Below the pieces are notes generated by a model that saw only the letters and a program-made list of their open reading frames with translations, did no database searches and was not told where the DNA came from. 64,000 nucleotides of DNA. Source: Lasiodiplodia sp. COLG20 (lineage: Eukaryota > Ascomycota > Dothideomycetes > Botryosphaeriales > Botryosphaeriaceae). Shown here in pieces: positions 10,829 to 21,621 of the stretch. The stretch covers positions 310,001 to 374,000 of the forward strand of contig VNWV01000011.1 of the NCBI GenBank assembly GCA_009801085.1, given 5' to 3'. Each line of letters starts with the position of its first letter. The first letter of the stretch is position 1. Both the position numbers and the translations under genes were made by a program.

Positions 10829-11959
10829 TCAAGGCACGAATACGACAGATTCTCCCGGCCCTGAACGTTCAGCTGCTGCATCAAAGGCCTCCTTCCACTG
10901 CTCAAGCCCAAATTTGCCAACGATATTCAATCCGTTCTTCTTCCCCAGAGGCAAGATTCCCGCAGTGACCATCTGCAACAGTCTCACATACTGCTCCCTC
11001 GTATACATCCAAGTCCCCTTGATGGTGATATTCTGCCGCATCAAGCCGCGATAGTTGAACGAAAAGTCCGCCGGCACCCCTCCCATCAGACTCACCCTGC
11101 CACCCCTCCTCAGCGCACCCATCACGCTCCTCAAATGACTCGACCCCGCCGCCATCGGCGGCGAAATATCGAACCACACACCGATCGGCCCCAGCCTCTT
11201 CAACGCCTCCGTCTCCGCCTCCACATCCCCCGTAATCCTCACCACCTCCACCCTCCCACCACCACCACCCAACCCCCTCAACTCCTCCAACGCGCCCTCA
11301 TTCCTCCCCATCGCCACGACCCTCGCCCCCATCGCCAGCGCCACCCTCACCGCCGCGCCCCCAAACTTTCCCGTCGCCGGCGCCACGACGACCGTCTCGC
11401 CCGGCCGCACGCCGACATCGTCCAGCCCGCCGAACGCCACCGCCATTGTCGACACGGCCAGCAGTTCCTCGACCGCATACCCCAACCCTCCGTCCCCCGG
11501 CGCCCCACCACACAACCTCGCCTCATCCACAGGCACGCAATTCTCCAGCGGCATCCGCACGAACTCGGCGTACGTCGAATCGCGCCACTCGCCACGCATC
11601 AGCCCCGGCGCCGACCCTTCCACAATACCCGACAACATGACAGCATCCGGGTCATCCCTTGCGCGGATGGTGACGTCGAGCAGAACGAGCGCGCCGGGTG
11701 TGAGGGACGTGGCGTCGGGCCCGACGGCAGCGACGCGGCCGATGGCGCTGGCGCCGGGGACGAGCGGGGTGGGGAAGCTGTAGTCGCGGGCGCCGCTGTA
11801 GATTTGGCCGGAGTAGCTGAGGACGCCGGCGGCGAGGATGCGGATGATGGCGCTGCCTGGGGTGGGGTGGGGCGTGGGGTGGGTGGGGGTGACGTGGAGG
11901 GGGGTGGAGCGGGAGGGGAGGATCAGGGCGCGGTGGGTGGGTGGGAGGAGGGACTCCAT
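10829..11959 (-). CDS. Medium-chain dehydrogenase/reductase (MDR), zinc-free quinone-reductase-like
   Basis: Intronless, 376 aa. The N-terminal GroES-like part contains GVLSYSGQIYSG and the PLVPGASAIGRVAAVGPD segment. The Rossmann part carries VVVAPATGKFGGAAVRVALAMGA as nucleotide site. The four-cysteine structural zinc loop and the catalytic Cys/His set of alcohol dehydrogenases are not seen, so it belongs with quinone reductase or enoyl reductase-type MDRs. I start at ATG 11959; the frame stays open upstream to 12118 but runs through an A-rich stretch (the oligo-T tract on the plus strand). It lies tail to tail with the OYE gene, 249 bases apart. The substrate is unknown. Confidence 0.9.
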   Translation of the reverse strand: MESLLPPTHRALILPSRSTPLHVTPTHPTPHPTPGSAIIRILAAGVLSYSGQIYSGARDYSFPTPLVPGASAIGRVAAVGPDATSLTPGALVLLDVTIRARDDPDAVMLSGIVEGSAPGLMRGEWRDSTYAEFVRMPLENCVPVDEARLCGGAPGDGGLGYAVEELLAVSTMAVAFGGLDDVGVRPGETVVVAPATGKFGGAAVRVALAMGARVVAMGRNEGALEELRGLGGGGGRVEVVRITGDVEAETEALKRLGPIGVWFDISPPMAAGSSHLRSVMGALRRGGRVSLMGGVPADFSFNYRGLMRQNITIKGTWMYTREQYVRLLQMVTAGILPLGKKNGLNIVGKFGLEQWKEAFDAAAERSGPGESVVFVP

Positions 11960-12468
11960 GACGCGGTATTTCTCTCTTTTCTCTCTTTTTTTTTTTTTTT
12001 TTTTATTTTTGTTGGGGCCTGTTGTTGAGAGAAACAGTGCTGCTCGTTGGAGGTAGATATAAAGAGTTGGTGTACGGGATGCACTCCCGGAGATAATGTC
12101 AGAACTCCGATGCAGCAAGTTAGTAAATTAACGGGCCTCACGGCCCTTCCGTCCCCGCTTGTCATGTGCATCCGGTGGAGTTTAGCATCTGTGGTGGTCG
12201 ATTGATCCGGTCAGCTTACTGGTAGGGGCCTGGGGAGAAGAGCGGCGGATTTACACATCGTTAACGCCGGTGTCGCCGTTTGAGCCCTGAAAGGATCACT
12301 GCAGGTGCAACAGAACAGTTCGCAACAGAGATTTCATATGGATTCTCCAATCCAGATGTGTAATGTGAAGAGGGTCCAAAGCAAGTCTATGATATCATCT
12401 CGAAATGGATTTGCTTGGTCTTTCCGCTTGTTGGACCCTTACGCATGCTCAAACGCTGCAAAATCAAC
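11960..12468. other. Intergenic between MDR and BBE genes, oligo-T tract
   Basis: It holds the MDR promoter side (an AT-rich TTTATATC on the minus strand near 12057-12064) and an oligo-T tract of about 18 bases near 11986-12003. No gene or repeat was seen. Confidence 0.5.
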
Positions 12469-13973
12469 TCAAACCGCAGGCTTGATCTCGACGTTCTTCT
12501 TGAAAACATTGGTGGGGTCGTATTTGGCCTTCAGCTGGGTAAGTCGCTTGTAGTTTGGCCCGTAGACCTTCTCAGGACCAGAGCCCATTCCTGGAAAAGT
12601 CAGCACATGAGTGAAAGTATCAGACCACTGTCACTTACCATCGTAATTGACATATTCAAAATTCTCCTTCCCCTCATCAGCCTCGCCAGGCTCATTAATG
12701 ATAGCCGCGATCTGGCGACCCCACTGCCTCACCACAGCATCATCCTCTTCGCTCTCCCAAACACACATGACGGCACACTGCAGCCTCCCACTTCGGTGCG
12801 GCATAGCCATCTCGTCCACCCCGCGCTCGCAGATCTTATCCGGATTCATATTCTCAAAGTTGACCAAGCTGCGCGACGCACCCGGCACAGCCCGAATAAA
12901 CGCCTGAAACGCATCCATCGTGCGCGTGAACTTGTCAATGCTCAGCGGACGCGGGTACGACGCGCCCTTGATGCTCTTCCGCCCACCACGCGGCGCCAGC
13001 GCCGCCAGCACGCCGTTGACGGCCGCGTACGGCATCTCGCCGGTCGTATTGACCAGCGGGTTCGCGTCCAGCAGCGGCGCCAGGACTCGTCGCGCCTCCA
13101 CCTCCGGCCCGCAGTGGAACACGACGGCGCCGACGGCAATCTCTCCCGGCGGCAGGTCCGGCGGGGCCATCAGCGCGGCGTGGATGACCGTCTTGCCGTC
13201 CGTTCCCGGAGCAACGCAGCTGCCGTTGATAAACTCGACGAGCGTCGGCGCGAACGTCTTCGGCCACACCAGCATGCCCATGAAGACGGGGTGCGCGATC
13301 GCGTACGCGCGGTAGGTAAACGCCGTCGCGACGCCGAAGCTAGCCCCCGCGCCGCGCGCGGCCCAGAAGAGGTCTGGGTGCGACGACTCCGACGCCGTGA
13401 CGATAGAACCATCAGCGAGGACGAAGTCGACGGCCAGCAGGTTGTCGACCGTCAGGCCGTACAGGCCCGACAGGAAGCCGAAGCCGCCGCCCAGCGTCAG
13501 CCCGCCGATGCCCGTGTGGTTGACGGTGCCGCCGACGGTGGCGAGGCCGTGCGGGGCGCCGGCCTCGTCGACTTCTTTCCAATTGCAGCCGCCCTCGGCC
13601 GTGATGGTTTTGGCGACGGGGTCGACGGTGGTTTTGCGCATTTTGGCGAGGTCGATGACCAGGCCGTCTTGGATGGACGAGTCGCCGCTGGTCGAGTGCT
13701 GCCCGCCGCTGACGACCAGCGGCATGCCGTGTTTGGTGGCGAGTTTCAGCGTCGTCGAGACTTCTTCTGCTGTCGTGGGGTAGACGACGATTGCCTGTGG
13801 TGTTTGTTGTTACTTTGGTGGCTGGGCACGTGATCGGATGTGCTTACCGCTTCCTTTACCGATGCATCCGACCACCGCTCGATGCTCTTCTTGTAGTTTG
13901 GCGACTGTGGAGTGACAACTTCAACATCCTTGAGCGCGGTGCGGAGCTCGCTGACCAGGTCGTAAGATCCCAT
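12469..13973 (-). CDS. FAD-linked oxidoreductase of the berberine-bridge-enzyme (BBE) type
   Basis: Exons on the minus strand are 13973-13848, 13794-12639 and 12590-12469 (467 aa), with introns of 53 and 48 bases. It is a PCMH/VAO-type flavoprotein with a C-terminal BBE domain. The FAD-binding part has VVSGGQHST, with His75 as likely covalent FAD anchor, and GGTVNHTGIGGLTLGGGFGFLSG split over the dinucleotide and isoalloxazine loops. The C-terminal BBE signature is EYVNYDG...YGPNYKRLTQLKAKYDP. I see no secretion signal, so it is probably cytosolic or peroxisomal, unlike secreted glucooligosaccharide oxidases. Many homologs tailor secondary metabolites or oxidise sugars; which applies is not visible. 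Confidence 0.93.
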
Positions 13974-15092
13974 AGTGTAGGCTAGTATGCAAGAACGACT
14001 GAGGGGAAGTTGTGGGTTGAACGTTTGACGGATCAAGGTCCCTAAATACCGTCGGAAGCGGGAGGATTCGCGGTGGGGTAATAGCCGCAACTAGCGCTTA
14101 TCAGGAAAATCTCCATTAGCTTACCAATCCCGCATCTACTGGTTTCACATTGTACCTAAGATGCTCTTTCTCCTCTCTAATGCGGAATCGTAAGACTTGA
14201 TGGGGATTCAGCTCTCATGCTATGTGACCATAAAGTCGCCGCCGTCCAGACTTTCGTCCACCATCCATTAATTGAATTTTATAAAATTGCTCATCTTTAA
14301 GTCCTGTTCATCAATTTTAGGATTCGTAAAAATGAGTACACCACAAAGTACAGCTGTCAATGTGGGGACACTTTGGCATCGCTTATTCTTCCCTTCGCTT
14401 ACAACAGCGTTGAGCGGGATACCGACGGGCTTATGTCAGCCGGACCTTCCACCGTAATCGGCAAGGAAATCTGTTTTACGCGTCTGTGATGACGACTGGC
14501 GATCCTTGATTACGCTGTGTGGCGCTAGACATCTTGCGAATACATATCAAAGTGCTATCTTCACTTCAAAACAACACATCGACCAAAATTCAGTACAACA
14601 GGCTTTTCACTGATGCGGGTGGAAATGCCGCTTTCAAATTGGTGAACGACTAACATTTATTTCTGCCAGCTGGCCTTCTCCCATTATTCACCGCCTGCAT
14701 ATGCGATTGGATCAGCAGTGTGGGAAAGTATCATCGAGAGGACGCCATGACTAGTGCTGCTTGCTCGTGCCAAGTTCTATATTTGTTCAATCGACGCGCA
14801 TATCTTACCCCGCTTAATTCACGTGCCAGAAATCAGCTTGTTGAACGAGCTCTCATAATGGGGCCATCCACAGCAATCAGGAGTGTTGCCCCCGTTCAAA
14901 TCCTGTTTCAGTCTGCGACCGCGTTTTTTCAACTGCTCCTCACTCGAAACCGCTCAACTGACCATGGGCTCGAATATCTTACGACAGCGGAGCCGATCCT
15001 TTCTTCGTCGGAGGTCGATGTCGCATCTACTCTCATGCGTGAGGATGCTGCTCGCGAATTGCATTTTTCCGACGAAAATACCTCCGCAAACA
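13974..15092. other. Intergenic region upstream of BBE and HET genes
   Basis: No separate gene is supported. The HET frame is open upstream from about 14883, with ATGs at 14964 and 15018, so part of this stretch may encode an N-terminal extension. A second frame at 14720-15136 overlaps it and looks like chance. Confidence 0.45.
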
Positions 15093-16961
15093 ATGAACGT
15101 CAATCTTTCACGGCCGCATGGGTATCGACCGCTTGAAGGTGACCGATATATTCGACTTCTACATATTCTCGACCCGGATCGCAATGGTGGATGCAAAAAC
15201 CCACGGCTGAATCTGGTGCACGTGCGGCTCGACGATGCCCCACCCTACGAAACCGTGTCTTATGCTTGGGGTGATCCGTCACCCACCAGGACACTGCGCC
15301 TCTCCTCCTCGGAACGGCTTGGGATCGCGCACAACCTCGACGAAGCATTACACTACCTCGTAGGAAATGCTACCCGCGAAACGGGATATCTGTGGATTGA
15401 TGCGATATGCATCAATCAAGCAGATCGTACAGAAAAAGACAGTCAGATACCGCTGATGGGTGATATCTACCGGTTCGCGAGGCGTACCATTATCTGGTTG
15501 GGCCCAGAGCTGCCTCACGACCAGTACACTGACCATCACGGGCCACCAACACAGCGCCTTCTTGACGCTATGGCTATCATCGACCGCCACATAAAAACGA
15601 CAGATATCTTGCTTCTTCGGAACAATACTTGGAAGTACTTGAGGGACATAGAGGCCGAAGGATCATTCACCGTACAGCAATTCGACGCTTGCAGGGAGAC
15701 ATGGAGCAGTATCTTGGGGCGGCCATTATTCATACGAGCATGGACCTTCCAGGAATGGGTCTTGTCACAGGAGTTGCACATCCTGATCGGCCGCTTCACT
15801 GTTGAATGGGAGTCTTTGATGCACATATCAGCGCTTTCTAGCTTCTTGAGTCTGCAACCTGACTACAAGAACTTCACGGCATATCCACTCATACTGCGAG
15901 TCATAAGCCGGACAACATACCTGGACAACAAACGAAAGAACAATATGTGGAGCTTCGATATTCCCACATTTTGTCGCATCCTTGTCCATGTCAATTTTCC
16001 CAACAAGGTATTAACAAGTGAGCCGCACGACCGCATTTTTGGGTTTCTCGGTCTCATCAGCCTACCATCATTCAAGCCTAACTCTACTGTTCCCATGGCC
16101 GATGATCTTATATCATTTGCACACCACATAATTTCCCCCACCAACTCTCTCGACATTCTCGCTGCGGGTTGCGGCGTTCGAGAACCAAAATTTACCGGAA
16201 TACCATCCTGGGTACCCGACTGGAGCATCACATGGCAGGAATCAATTTCGTATTTCAACCCAACAAGAAAGGACATGCTTTGGGATACAGCAAAGGGACT
16301 TGGTCATACAGGGGAGAATGGCTTTTATTGTAAGCAACTACGGGCACGTGGTAGGGTCTTGGATGTCATTGAGAAGCTTTCTAGGACATATGTGGAAATA
16401 TCAACCGAATCCATTTCATCTAAGAGCCAATTTAACTGGCAGGAGTTCATGGTTGGCAAGGACGGCAGTAATCCTTGGAGCTCGATGGAGCTGGAGGACC
16501 TTTTCAGAATACTAATCCCCTCCTTCTATGGAGGAAACAAGAAGTTGGAACCTCCCTTTACAGTTGATGAATATGTGGCGCTATTTAAACGATACTTCGC
16601 CGAAAGGGATTCTCGAAAGAGTGATGAAAGTGTAAACACCTCCACAAATTCCGCCAGCAGTTTCCTCAGGTTCGGGGTGGGAAATGACACCTTTTCGGAT
16701 TTTGTACGCTACGTTTGTGTTGGATGGATGTGTCACCGGCTCGCTGAGACCAGGTCTGGAAGGTTTGGACTCGTTCCGGAGCAGTCCGAGACAGGGGATG
16801 TCGTCGCCATCCTTCATGGACTATCCGTTCCTATTGTTTTGAGAGAGGAAGGTGGCACGAGCAAGTATCGTGTTGTCGGCGACACCTATATTGAAGGGAT
16901 CATGTTCGGTGAGGCCAGGACATGGAAAGAATCGGAGGCAGATGACATTATCCTCGTTTAA
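15093..16961 (+). CDS. HET-domain (heterokaryon incompatibility) protein 1
   Basis: 622 aa from the ATG at 15093. The HET domain begins near residue 50 with PPYETVSYAWGDP and continues through YLWIDAICINQADRTEKDSQ and GDIYRFARRTIIWLG, which are the three conserved blocks. HET proteins are found in filamentous ascomycetes and trigger cell death after fusion of incompatible hyphae. Their toxin-like TIR-related fold is established for some members. The C-terminal 400 residues have no recognised domain. An upstream in-frame ATG at 14964 would add 43 residues. I see no intron. Two more HET genes follow within 12 kb. Confidence 0.9.
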   Translation: MNVNLSRPHGYRPLEGDRYIRLLHILDPDRNGGCKNPRLNLVHVRLDDAPPYETVSYAWGDPSPTRTLRLSSSERLGIAHNLDEALHYLVGNATRETGYLWIDAICINQADRTEKDSQIPLMGDIYRFARRTIIWLGPELPHDQYTDHHGPPTQRLLDAMAIIDRHIKTTDILLLRNNTWKYLRDIEAEGSFTVQQFDACRETWSSILGRPLFIRAWTFQEWVLSQELHILIGRFTVEWESLMHISALSSFLSLQPDYKNFTAYPLILRVISRTTYLDNKRKNNMWSFDIPTFCRILVHVNFPNKVLTSEPHDRIFGFLGLISLPSFKPNSTVPMADDLISFAHHIISPTNSLDILAAGCGVREPKFTGIPSWVPDWSITWQESISYFNPTRKDMLWDTAKGLGHTGENGFYCKQLRARGRVLDVIEKLSRTYVEISTESISSKSQFNWQEFMVGKDGSNPWSSMELEDLFRILIPSFYGGNKKLEPPFTVDEYVALFKRYFAERDSRKSDESVNTSTNSASSFLRFGVGNDTFSDFVRYVCVGWMCHRLAETRSGRFGLVPEQSETGDVVAILHGLSVPIVLREEGGTSKYRVVGDTYIEGIMFGEARTWKESEADDIILV

Positions 16962-17000
16962 TTTGTTGATTCTCATCCTTATGATGGATGTTCATATTTC

Positions 17001-18233
17001 CTATGTGCACAATTCAATACCCCCAATTTTGCACAAACGCCAATCCTTACTCGTCGCGGTCCCAAAGTCATCCAAGTTCAAAACATCAACGCCCGCCTCG
17101 AGCAATTGTTCCCAGATTTTGTTCCTTGTTGCCACGGGCCACGTTGGAATATCCCAAGCCCTGACCATTAAGTCCTTCTCCTTTGCGAAACTAACAGCGC
17201 TCTTCAATTTTTCCATCTGCGCGTCGCTCAAGCTGTGCCCCAGACCAATTTTCCCCACCAAAGTGCTCAATGAAGCGCTTGCGTAGTAGGAGTTTGATGC
17301 GTTATAGCGATCATCCGTAGCTAGCTTTTCCAACGGTGCATCAAAGAACACATCCCCATCCGGCGCCGCGGCAATTTCCTCAAACGGCGCATCACCAGTC
17401 GCGACGATGGTCAGCAGCCCCGGAACCCGCTTGTTCTTCTCACGATCCCAGCGGGTCAGCCAGCCCAGGCCGCGGAAAGTGGTCATGTGAAGATCCAACG
17501 AGTGCCAGACCGCGGACGAGTTCTCCGAGGGTTTGAAGTCTACCAAAAGGACGAGCGGGGTCGACGGGGACGACTGGAAGACTCCCTGCGGCGCATCGTT
17601 GACGGGAGAGGTCTGTTCGTAGAGGATGCGGAAGAGCGGGGCGAGGTAGAGGCTGGTCAAGGTTCGGTCCGGGTCTAGGGCGCTACGCTCGTGGCCGACG
17701 TACAGGTCGATGTTTTTGATGCCATCGTGGATCGGTTCGTCCGAGAGATAGATGTCGGCTTCAACGCTGGCGCAGCCGTAGGATAAGGCCTCAAATAGCG
17801 GAACCTTCCGCCAGTAGTCGTTATGAGAGTGGCAAGGGAGAGGCGCAATGTCGTTGTTAGACTCAGAGTAGGAAGAGTAGGTGATTAGGGGGACTGCATC
17901 TATGGGCTGTTTCCATAGGGACGCAATTCTGGAATATGCGCTCGAATGAGGAGAAGGGTGAAGTAGGCTTTTCACTTTGAGAAAGGCGAATGACAACCAA
18001 ATTCTGGTCATATTAGAAATGTAGTGTTATCTCCGTCCGATGGAGCAGACTTACAAAACTCCAAATATCGACATGAGAATTATAAGAAACACCGGCCTGG
18101 CTATTCGACGTCGTTTCGTCTGTCTTGGACTTGGTATGTAGCCATCGCTTCCCAACGAAGATTCTTCAGAGCCATGAAATTCTCGAGGACTGAGTTGCCT
18201 CAAGTGGAAGCTTATCTGTGGTAGAAGACTCAT
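17001..18233 (-). CDS. AIM6-like membrane-anchored PLC-like phosphodiesterase
   Basis: Minus-strand exons 18233-18055 and 18003-17001 give 393 aa. Splicing the 51-base intron builds one hydrophobic helix at about residues 47-67 (FLIILMSIFGVLIWLSFAF) after a basic RRRIAR stretch, a type II anchor. The rest matches the PLC-like phosphodiesterase fold of yeast AIM6: LPCHSHNDYWRKVPLFEALSYG near the catalytic histidines, EADIYL with acidic metal ligands, and LVLLVDFKP. The C-terminal KDLMVRAWDIPTWPVATRN and VDVLNLDDFG blocks are also typical. The protein ends 39 bases from the HET stop on the opposite strand, so the two genes converge. The substrate is not established for this family. Confidence 0.88.
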
Positions 18234-20773
18234 TCTTGACAGCGTTTTAGTAGTAGGGCGAAGCAAAAGAAGGGAAAGATTGGAAAGCGAGGAACGGAAC
18301 TTAAGACAATAAATCCAAACCCGCGTACTCTTATTCGCATGACGAAGCTTCATATGAAATACCGCTATGATACCAAAGCGTTCAATTATACGCGGGAAAA
18401 TGCGGATCTTCTCGTATTCCAGGCTGCCACTAACTCAAAATTTGCTTAGGCTAACCCACCAGCCGTTCGGGCTTCCCCCATTTGTCGCCGCACAGCCCTA
18501 AATGATGACGCGGTCGGTGAAATCACCGTATAATGTGCTGCGCTGGTACCTTAACATGTCGATCAGTTCCTATTTTTGAGCAGCATGCTTCTACATAGTG
18601 CGACACTGTAGCAGGAATCGTTCGAGAAAATCTACCAGGACTTCTATGCGACGAATAGCGCACATGTATCGTCCCCCCACTCGAACAGCAAGTGCGATGC
18701 ATCAGGTGAGATGCTGTGGCACAATTTGGACGAATAGTCGGTGTGCGGATGCACTGAACGAGTAGTATGATGACTGAGAAAGTGACCAACCGGGAGTTGG
18801 CTATACACACTGCACAGCTGACTAAGCCATCTACGAAGTTGCTACAGTACACAGTGCAACAGATGTATACCAAGACGCGCAGTGAAGGTTACAAAGACAG
18901 AAGGTCAGGGGCAACGAAGGTGAAAACAATATCAGCTCTGCAACACCGGCTGTCCGAAACTTTGGGCTGCTGTGTTTCAATTTTTGGCTGCCTTATGTCT
19001 TGAGTAGCGACAGCTCTCATTTTGCCTGTGTAGATGGTATGATGCGCCCAGTAGAGGGACATATCCAGCACGTCTCGAGGCACATGGGGGTGATAATTTT
19101 CCCCAAACATCCTGCTTACACATTTGTATTGGCGCTCGAGAAGTAGTTTCAATCATTTGTTGTATCCTCTAGCTGCTTCGGAGAGCGGATCAGTACGTCA
19201 AAGTCAGGGGGCTTTGGTTGCAAATGCGATTCAGGAAGAGACTCTCTGCACTTGTCCCAATACCTGGAGACAGCATGGCCAGATTGATGGTCGTCCAAAT
19301 CCATGGCAAGAGCGAGAACTGCGCGACTTTGAATATGTAGCTGCGTCTACTTGCGAGCCACCAGATTCTCCATCATCTGGATTCACGCTCTCTCTTGCCC
19401 CCTATTTGTGCTCTCTGCCATCTGAGCTCCTACGGGATCCTCCGATGGTTAGCCAGTCACGTGCTTGCTACTTCGTTCCAGCTTTGCGTATACCTCTACG
19501 TCTTATTATTTATCTTCCACCTCTAAGACTCCCTCGCGCCGAAATATACCGGATCTACGATACAAAACTAAATTCAAAGGATGCTATAAAAATGGTGTCG
19601 CAAGCTGAAGTAGCAGACTAACCATATCGTTGTTTATGCGACACATCCTACGCAATTCAACGTCGTCTCGGCTTACATATATTCCTGCGACTATAGATCA
19701 TTATGACTCAGTGGTGTGGCTGGACGGCTGATGGTGATGCAACACCGGCCAATTTCCTTTTTTTTTTTTTTTGTGAGAAAAAACCACTGTTCGACCTGGT
19801 CACATGGAGCATTTTCTAGAAGCTCCAAAGAATGCATGATCTGACAGTGCAGGATCCTTAATAAAGGTGACGAGGATGGAAAGATTGCGAAGACGATGGG
19901 TGGGATATTGCGTTGCATCAGTGAAGGGTCTGTTGGCGTGGGCCAATTGGTTGCTGGAACTGCAAGAGCCATGTACTGGTAATTCTGCAAGGATGCGATG
20001 ATACGAGTGTGCTTCTCTTTCTCTGTCTCGTCGTATGTTTGGTCGCTCCTGTTCGCGAAGTCTCACGCCTCGACCTTTGGGTGCACACGTCGGTCTATCA
20101 TTATCGTTGCAGAGGCACAGTGATGACGGTGGTCATAATTAGGCTGTGTGCGCGACTTTTTTTAATGCGAAATTCTCGCAAGGCCTAATAGCAAAGATAA
20201 AAATAAAATTGGCGTGCCGTTGAAACTAAATGCCAAGGCCGCCATGAATCGCATTATAGAGAATGTTGAGGCGCAGGGATAACCAGGGGACAGACGAGTG
20301 CTGAATAGACACGAAGTTACAGAAATAGACGTCGATTTTTCCGTGAACAGCAGAGACGCAAAGGAGTCACGCCCGTGAGGGGGCTTTGGAAGGGCCGGTG
20401 TGTTTGAGCCCCACATGTATGAAGAAATAGGCTACTGCAGTAGTCTTGATTCAGAATGGTAAATCAGCCTGTTACACTCTGTGGCTGGGCTGAGAATCTC
20501 TGATTGGTCTATTCAAAAAGCGAGTCTCGGATTCGTGGGCGTGGTGAGGCTTAAGTAATCCGATCCGAATCCGAATAACGAGATGTTCCACGGGATCTAC
20601 GCGCTCCGCTGCGATAAGCCAAGGCTGAGGCTGGGGAAGGTGTCTATTAGAAAAGCAGCAACTTTCTTGTAACTGTTCATAGAATCATCCTCACTCTCAA
20701 CTTCATACCTTACTCTTCACTTCTTTGGCCCGTCGACCAAGTCCTCTCGGAACTGCAATTCAATCAATCCAAC
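18234..20773. other. 2.5 kb gene-poor stretch
   Basis: It contains an oligo-T tract near 19758-19772 and scattered short frames. The longest is 165 codons at 19124-19621 and has no motif, signal peptide or plausible splice extension. I found no transposon ends, tRNA or tandem repeat. Confidence 0.4.
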
Positions 20774-21415
20774 ATGGCACTCAAGGATTTCTTCTACCGC
20801 TCTCCTATGTTCAACCCCCGCTACAATCTGGCGGTGCACATCATTCAGCTTGTGCTGATAATCACGGCCGTCGTACTTACTTTTGTACGAATGACGATGA
20901 ATGTGCCAAGGACCAGGGCAAACACGATGGCTCTATCCATGGTTAGTATTCCATTCAAACCGTTAGTGGACCAGTCTACTCACATCAGGAAATAATAAAG
21001 GGCGCGAAATCTTTAGTCATCATTACCTATGAGCTCTTAACTGAGCATGTTGCAAAATTCCGGAGATGGCAAAGCCTAAAGGCCAACGCAATCCTCAACT
21101 CTCTCGAGGTGGTTTTTTGGGCGGCGGTGATGTTCCTGGTCTTCAGAGCGAACCTGAATTCTTGCTCAGGGGTTAGCTGTGGTCTGAGTTGGGCTGTGGT
21201 CGTGCTTTCAGCGATCCTCCAGTACGTTTCTTTTTTGTCGTCCCCAGTATGACTGTTGAAGATCATTGACTAACTGTGAGTCATGGTATAGCATGCTCGC
21301 ATTCCAGACAGCTGTCGTTGCCATCTGCGAGTTCCGTTATTTCCGCAAGAATGGAACCTCTCGATCTTCGGAGAAGGAAGCTCAGGAATCTGACACCAAC
21401 ATGGAGTCCGTATAG
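20774..21415 (+). CDS. Four-helix MARVEL-like membrane protein
   Basis: Exons 20774-20941, 21001-21221 and 21292-21415 give 170 aa. Four hydrophobic segments are visible: residues about 19-42 (AVHIIQLVLIITAVVLTFV), 58-72, 90-110 (VVFWAAVMFLVF) and 120-150 (SWAVVVLSAILHMLAFQTAVVA). The N-terminus is short and cytosolic and the C-terminal tail is Ser/Glu-rich. The topology fits the fungal MARVEL-like or SUR7-like small membrane proteins, but I see no diagnostic motif, so the family is tentative. It lies between two HET genes and is tail to tail with the second. Introns are 59 and 70 bases. Confidence 0.8.
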
Positions 21416-21621
21416 AACGTGGCAGTGGAAGGGCATCAAAGAACCAGGAGTTGACACGGCTAAGCTGGACCATCTCAATGGAAAATCTAAAGGTGCTTCT
21501 ACAGGCTAGACTGGCGACCACGAGTCACGAATTTCCAGAAATCTCAGGCGGCGTCGAGAATACCAAGAGGATTTGTTGTGTTTTGAGGCGGGCACCGATA
21601 GAATGCTTAACACGTTTCCTA

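Noticed and set aside
10829..12118. Longer MDR protein starting at 12118
   Set aside because: The extra 53 residues are encoded by the oligo-T/A tract and include a run of lysines; the ATG at 11959 gives a normal-length protein.
12415..13833. 472-codon plus-strand frame opposite the BBE-type gene
   Set aside because: It is Arg-rich and without domains, an antisense artefact of a GC-rich gene on the other strand.
18501..18530. CGGTGAAATCACCG palindrome
   Set aside because: It is a single short palindrome with no neighbours or context; expected by chance in 64 kb.
19124..19621. 165-codon plus-strand frame
   Set aside because: It has no motif, signal or splice pattern and an unlikely composition; it is treated as chance.
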